64,000 nt of DNA from Leucobacter sp. cx-42 (lineage in GTDB: Bacteria; Actinomycetota; Actinomycetes; Actinomycetales; Microbacteriaceae): NCBI RefSeq assembly GCF_014529985.1, contig NZ_JACVMU010000002.1, forward strand, positions 62,001 to 126,000, given 5' to 3'. The stretch's first letter is position 1. Each line of letters starts with the position of its first letter. Under the pieces are notes generated by a model. That model searched no databases and had not been told where the DNA came from. It saw only the letters and a program-made list of their open reading frames with translations. Position numbers and translations under genes: made by a program. This document shows positions 60,116 to 64,000 of this stretch, in pieces.

Positions 60116-62110
60116 ATGATTGCTTGGCTTGGCATGGCCCTTCCCGTGGCCGCACTCATCGCGATGATTGTGGTGCTCGGCGGTCCGATTGCGTGGGCAC
60201 TGCGCGCGCGCGGCTTCTCGTACGCACTCATTGCTGTGCCAGCCGCGTTTGCTGTCATCGCACTGACCTCGCTCGCTGGCCCCTTCGTTGGCCTCGGGTG
60301 GTCATTGCTCCTGCCGTTCGGACTCTCCGTTGTCCTGACGCTGATTATTGTGGCACTGCGCCGCTTCGTTGCGATCCGCGTCCCGGCATCGCCGAATCGA
60401 CGTCACGGCTTCCTACTCCCGGTCGCATCAGCTGCGATTGGCGGTCTCGTGATCGCGCTGTCGGTCGCCGTTGCGATGAAAACCCCCGACGCGATTTCGC
60501 AGACGTACGACGTGAATTTCCACCTCAACGCGGTGAGACAGATTCTCGACACCGGAAATTCATCTCCGCTCGCGATGGACCTCTCAGCGCCGGGCGCATC
60601 GGTCTTCTATCCGACGCTCTGGCACGCGACGGTTGCACTTATCGTGCAGCTGACCGGTGTCTCGATCCCGCTCGCAACGAATGCAGCGCTCTTCACCACG
60701 GTTGCCGTCATCTGGACGGTCGGCATGGTCGGCTTCGGCCGTGCCGTCGCTGGCCCGAGCGCCCGAGTCACGATCATCTCGGGAATCCTCTCCGTCGCGA
60801 TTCCGGTCTACCCCTTGGGGCTGACTGGCTACGGCATCCTGTACCCGAATCTGCTGTCGATCGCGCTCATCCCTTACTGCCTCGTCGGCTTCATGCAGCT
60901 GTTCGGCATCGCGCAGGCACGACGCAGCGATGCAAACTCCGTCTGCTCGGCAGTACTTCTCGCACTTGGCAGCTTCGGTGCAGTGGTCCTCGCGCACCCG
61001 AACGGTATGCACTCGGTACTCGTCTGGCTCATCGCTCCCACGGTCTACCTGGTTGTTCGTGCGCTTCGTGCGCAGCCAGTGCTCAACACGACTGGGGAAC
61101 TGGTTCCGAGCACTGTGCCCGCACCCCTGCGAAAGATCGTCGCTTGGCTCGCCCTCCCCGGTCTTGCCGTAGTAATGGCGGGCGCTTGGATTGTCGGCCG
61201 CACCTCCGATGCGCCGTGGGGCGGCAACTATGGACCTCGCCGCGGTCTCCTCGAGGCGCTCGGCATGACACCGCACACGCCTGGTCACTCCTGGCCGCTC
61301 CTCATTCTTGTGATCATCGGCTGTATTGCGGTGTTCCGTTGGAAGAAGAGCCGCTGGCTTCTCCTCTCAGGCCTGGTCTTCTTCGTCCTCTACTACATTT
61401 CGGATGCGTTCCCGCCTTCGGCCTGGCGATCGCTCTTCCTGAACCCCTGGTACAACACTCCTTGGCGTATCGCCGCGCTGGCATGGATGGGGCTGTTCCC
61501 GCTCTTCGTCCTCGGCGCGAGCTATGCCTGGAGCATGCTCCGCGGCGGCGGCATCCGGTGGGCGCGACTCACGTCGAACCCCCAGCGGATCCGCGCGTTC
61601 ATCGCGACCCTTGCCGCGCTCTTCCTGCTCGCAGCGACGCAGGGCGCTGGTACCCACGCAGGCATCGCGTTCGTCAAGGACTCGTACCAGGCAAAGGTCG
61701 ATAGCGCACCCCTGCTGGACGAGGATGAACGCGCGATCTTGGAGCGTCTCGATCAGCATCTGCCCGACGACGCGATCATCATTGACAACCCCTGGAACGG
61801 TGGCGCGCTCGCCTATGCGGTGAGTGGGTTCCCCGTCTTGACGCCTCACACCGGCGGATCATACGACCCACGCATCTCAGAGCTAACGGCCGAGCTCAAG
61901 GACGGCACTCCCCGTGCATGTGAGCTCGTCAACGAACTCGATGCCCGCTATATTCTCGACTTCGGCACCAGGTATGTCTTCAAGGAGACCACGGACGCCG
62001 AGCCGTTCATCGGTGTGACCGATGTCGACGACTCTGACATGTTTACCGAGCTCGACCGCGAGGGCGACGCAGTGCTGTACGAAGTCACCGGCTGCGATAC
62101 GACCCCGTAA
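60116..62110 (+). CDS. Large polytopic membrane protein (DUF6541-like, possible GT-C glycosyltransferase)
   Basis: A 664-residue protein with about thirteen predicted membrane helices and a C-terminal extracytoplasmic domain of about 140 residues. The first loop contains TYDVNFHLNAVRQIL and LAMDLSAPGASVFYPTLWHA; the layout is that of GT-C enzymes, which use lipid-phosphate sugars, and of actinobacterial DUF6541 proteins. It would be the acceptor-side partner of the upstream GT2 enzyme, adding a branch outside the membrane. The assignment as a transferase is inference. Confidence 0.78.
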   Translation: MIAWLGMALPVAALIAMIVVLGGPIAWALRARGFSYALIAVPAAFAVIALTSLAGPFVGLGWSLLLPFGLSVVLTLIIVALRRFVAIRVPASPNRRHGFLLPVASAAIGGLVIALSVAVAMKTPDAISQTYDVNFHLNAVRQILDTGNSSPLAMDLSAPGASVFYPTLWHATVALIVQLTGVSIPLATNAALFTTVAVIWTVGMVGFGRAVAGPSARVTIISGILSVAIPVYPLGLTGYGILYPNLLSIALIPYCLVGFMQLFGIAQARRSDANSVCSAVLLALGSFGAVVLAHPNGMHSVLVWLIAPTVYLVVRALRAQPVLNTTGELVPSTVPAPLRKIVAWLALPGLAVVMAGAWIVGRTSDAPWGGNYGPRRGLLEALGMTPHTPGHSWPLLILVIIGCIAVFRWKKSRWLLLSGLVFFVLYYISDAFPPSAWRSLFLNPWYNTPWRIAALAWMGLFPLFVLGASYAWSMLRGGGIRWARLTSNPQRIRAFIATLAALFLLAATQGAGTHAGIAFVKDSYQAKVDSAPLLDEDERAILERLDQHLPDDAIIIDNPWNGGALAYAVSGFPVLTPHTGGSYDPRISELTAELKDGTPRACELVNELDARYILDFGTRYVFKETTDAEPFIGVTDVDDSDMFTELDREGDAVLYEVTGCDTTP

Positions 62111-62191
62111 TTCAGCATTACAACGGTAAAATCTAAGTAACCTCGACCTCCGGGCCGCTGGACACCAACACCCTTGGTAAGGAGCAACACC

Positions 62192-63190
62192 TTGAGCATT
62201 CGATACGGCCTCATTGGTCTCGGCATGATGGGACGTCACCACGCCCGCGTAATCCGCGAGACTGACGGCATCGATCTCGTTGCTGTCGCAGACGCGATGG
62301 GCGACCCGCACGGCGTCGCTGGCGATACCCCGATGTTTGACTCCGTTGAGGGCCTCATCAGCGCAGGTATTGACGCGGCGATTGTCGCCGTTCCGACGAA
62401 GTTCCACGAAGAAGTCGGCCTGAAGCTCGCAGCGGCTGGCGTGCACACCCTCGTAGAAAAGCCTGTGGCGCACGACCTCGAGGCAGCACACCGCCTCGTG
62501 GAGGCGTTCGAGGCGCAGAACCTCGTTGCCGCTGTGGGTCACGTCGAGCGTTTCAACCCTGCACTCTTGAGCCTGCGCGAGCGCATCGCAAACGGTGATC
62601 TCGGCAAGGTGTACCAGATTCAGACGCGCCGCCAGGGCCCTTTCCCCGCGCGTATCGCTGATGTTGGCGTTGCCAAGGACCTCGGCAGCCACGACATCGA
62701 TCTCACTGCTTGGCTCGCACAGTCGAAGTACGAGCGCGTCGCGGCTGAGACCGCGTACCAGAGCGGTCGTGAGCACGAAGACATGATTCTCGTCTCGGGC
62801 AAGCTCGAGAACGGCATCATCGTGAACCACGCGGTGAACTGGCTCACCCCGTTCAAGGAGCGTCTCACGATCGTCACTGGCGAGCGCGGCGCGATGGTCG
62901 CTGACACGCTGACCGCCGACCTCACCTACTATGAGAACGGCACCGTCGGAACTTCATGGGACGCAGTCTCTGCGTTCCGGGGCGTCAGCGAAGGCACCGT
63001 CACGCGCTTCGCCCTTGAAAAGCGCGAGCCGCTGAAGAGCGAGCATGAGGCGTTCCGTGACGCAATTCTTGGTGTCCGACAGGACGCCGTGACCCTGCGC
63101 GAGGGCCTCGAAACCCTGCGCGTGGTCGAGGCTTCGATCGAGTCGGGTAAGACCGGCGAGACCGTCCGCCTCTCGGACGCCGCAGCATAA
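62192..63190 (+). CDS. Gfo/Idh/MocA family sugar-nucleotide 3-dehydrogenase (WbpB/WlbA-like)
   Basis: A 332-residue NAD-dependent oxidoreductase. The Rossmann motif is YGLIGLGMMGRHHARVI, and EKPVAHDLEAAHRLVEAF carries the family EKP lysine; VGHVERFNPALLSLRERI and KDLGSHDIDLTAWL supply the catalytic-loop His/Asp region. The WbpB/WlbA branch oxidises C3 of UDP-GlcNAcA. TTG 62192 follows AAGGAG by 7 nt, favoured over an in-frame start 18 bases upstream. It overlaps the next gene by one base (TAATG), so the pair is coupled. Confidence 0.92.
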   Translation: MSIRYGLIGLGMMGRHHARVIRETDGIDLVAVADAMGDPHGVAGDTPMFDSVEGLISAGIDAAIVAVPTKFHEEVGLKLAAAGVHTLVEKPVAHDLEAAHRLVEAFEAQNLVAAVGHVERFNPALLSLRERIANGDLGKVYQIQTRRQGPFPARIADVGVAKDLGSHDIDLTAWLAQSKYERVAAETAYQSGREHEDMILVSGKLENGIIVNHAVNWLTPFKERLTIVTGERGAMVADTLTADLTYYENGTVGTSWDAVSAFRGVSEGTVTRFALEKREPLKSEHEAFRDAILGVRQDAVTLREGLETLRVVEASIESGKTGETVRLSDAAA

Positions 63191-63915
63191 TGGCGAACCA
63201 GATCAGCCCCGCGGCGTTCATCGGCGAAGGTGTAGAGCTCGGTGACAACGTCACCGTTGGCCCAGGCGCCGTCATCCTTGGTCCGTGCGTGGTGGAAGAC
63301 AACGTGTGGATCGGCCCTGGCGCTCAGATCGGCGCACCGCCCGAGATGTCGAACCTGCCACAGAACGCTGCGTGGAACGGCGATTTGCAGCACGCGGGTG
63401 TGCGGATCGGCGCAGGTGCGGTCATTCGTGAGGCTGCGGTGATTCATCAGGGCAGCTACCGCGAGACCACCATCGGCGCTGGCAGCTGGATTCTCAATCG
63501 TGCGTATGTCGCCCATGACGTACTCGTTGGTGAAGCGACAACGGTCTCCGCTGGCGTCTCGATCGGTGGCCACTGCATCATCGGCGCGCGCGTGAACATC
63601 GGCATGAACGCGGTCGTGCACCAGCGCCGCATCATCGCCGACGGTGCGATGATTGGAATGGGCACGCCCGTGACGCGCGATGTTCCCCCATTTGCGAAGG
63701 TGTACGGCACTCCCCCACGCCTGGCTGGCGTGAATTCCGTTGGCGCGGAGCGCGCAGGACACGACACGGCTGCCATCGAGGTGCTGGCGGCTGCGTACGC
63801 GGTTGGAGATTTCTTCTTAACCGGCGACATTCCCGCATCACTGGCCTCTCTGCAGGCGCCCGTGACCACTTGGCGTTCACACGAGAACACTCATCCGGTT
63901 ACCGTTCGTTCTTGA
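63190..63915 (+). CDS. Left-handed beta-helix N-acetyltransferase (WbpD/WlbB-like)
   Basis: A 241-residue hexapeptide-repeat acyltransferase. Repeated LIV-G-x4 units run through residues about 5-165 (GEGVELGDNVTVGPGAVILGPCVVEDNVWIGPGAQIG), followed by a C-terminal tail. The layout, like that of LpxA-type enzymes, is also seen in WbpD/WlbB, which acetylate the 3-amino group of UDP-GlcNAc3NA. His residues in VAHDV and IGGHCI may be catalytic. Direct coupling to the 3-dehydrogenase supports this role over lipid A synthesis, which actinobacteria lack. Confidence 0.9.
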   Translation: MANQISPAAFIGEGVELGDNVTVGPGAVILGPCVVEDNVWIGPGAQIGAPPEMSNLPQNAAWNGDLQHAGVRIGAGAVIREAAVIHQGSYRETTIGAGSWILNRAYVAHDVLVGEATTVSAGVSIGGHCIIGARVNIGMNAVVHQRRIIADGAMIGMGTPVTRDVPPFAKVYGTPPRLAGVNSVGAERAGHDTAAIEVLAAAYAVGDFFLTGDIPASLASLQAPVTTWRSHENTHPVTVRS

Positions 63916-63955
63916 GCTTTGCAGAACCACAACAGGTGATCACAGACGCAGACGA

Positions 63956-63961
63956 TAGGAT
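63956..63961 (+). promoter_or_regulatory. -10 box TAGGAT of the last gene (leaderless)
   Basis: TAGGAT ends 7 nt before ATG 63969. Confidence 0.45.
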
Positions 63962-63968
63962 CGAGCGT

Positions 63969-64000
63969 ATGACTGAGAGCACGGTGATCAACGACCCGGC
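63969..64000 (+). CDS. Start of a gene cut by the window end
   Basis: An ATG followed by an open frame (MTESTVINDP...) begins 7 nt after a -10 box, in the pattern of other leaderless genes here. Only ten codons are visible, so nothing can be said of the product. Confidence 0.5.
   Translation, partial: MTESTVINDP

Overview
The window is a 64-kb piece of a high-GC actinobacterial chromosome. Dense, often overlapping genes, frequent GTG/TTG starts, many apparently leaderless promoters, an actinobacterial-type CcsB, a 404-residue NADP isocitrate dehydrogenase, LGFP-repeat surface protein and mycobacterial-type galactan enzymes together suggest Actinomycetia, most plausibly a member of the Microbacteriaceae (Leucobacter-like). 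That placement is an inference from gene content and style, not from a marker gene. I saw no rRNA, tRNA, CRISPR array, insertion sequence, integrase or phage gene.

Bases 1-34,500 are mainly metabolism and transport. On the minus strand lies a peptide/nickel-type ABC importer whose second permease is fused to both ATPases. A YrdB-like membrane protein, a probable small RNA or attenuator and a luciferase-like oxidoreductase follow. Next is a LacI-controlled unit of an MFS transporter and an amidohydrolase, then icd, a GNAT acetyltransferase with a RarD-like transporter, a CsoR-type regulator, PPK2, glycerate kinase, DUF308 and CcsB genes, and a DedA protein. A one-carbon block follows: glyA and folD on the minus strand, with a ZTP (pfl-type) riboswitch in the glyA leader, and purU divergent. 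After it come a TetR regulator, a second amidohydrolase with an APC permease, a two-fold duplicated ABC-2/YhgE-like membrane protein with its own TetR regulator, and a near-duplicate APC permease. manA closes this half.

Bases 34,600-64,000 form a large cell-surface polysaccharide locus. It holds an O-antigen-ligase/polymerase-like protein, UDP-galactopyranose mutase (glf) and a clear GlfT2-type galactofuranosyltransferase, a LicD-methyltransferase fusion, a flippase, five further glycosyltransferases, an asparagine-synthase-like protein, a 1219-residue LGFP-repeat secreted protein, and a GT2-DUF2304-DUF6541 module. Five scattered genes (nucleotide-sugar 6-dehydrogenase, Gfo/Idh 3-dehydrogenase, DegT aminotransferase, LbH N-acetyltransferase, 2-epimerase) match the full enzyme set known from Pseudomonas WbpA-B-E-D-I for UDP-2,3-diacetamido-2,3-dideoxy-mannuronic acid. 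The simplest reading is a surface glycan combining galactofuranose with a diacetamido uronic acid, possibly amidated and LicD-decorated. A visibly AT-richer pair (secreted matrixin-like protease plus lipoprotein) is inserted within the locus.

The most interesting non-coding signals are the ZTP riboswitch, a family of about 76-98-bp near-perfect hairpins placed just after gene ends (four copies, with compensatory arm changes), two unrelated long hairpins between glyA and folD, a strong promoter-to-terminator unit of about 230 nt at 6.3-6.6 kb, a perfect 14-bp inverted repeat abutting the start of the LicD fusion gene, and at least sixteen genes whose -10 box lies 6-8 nt before the start codon.
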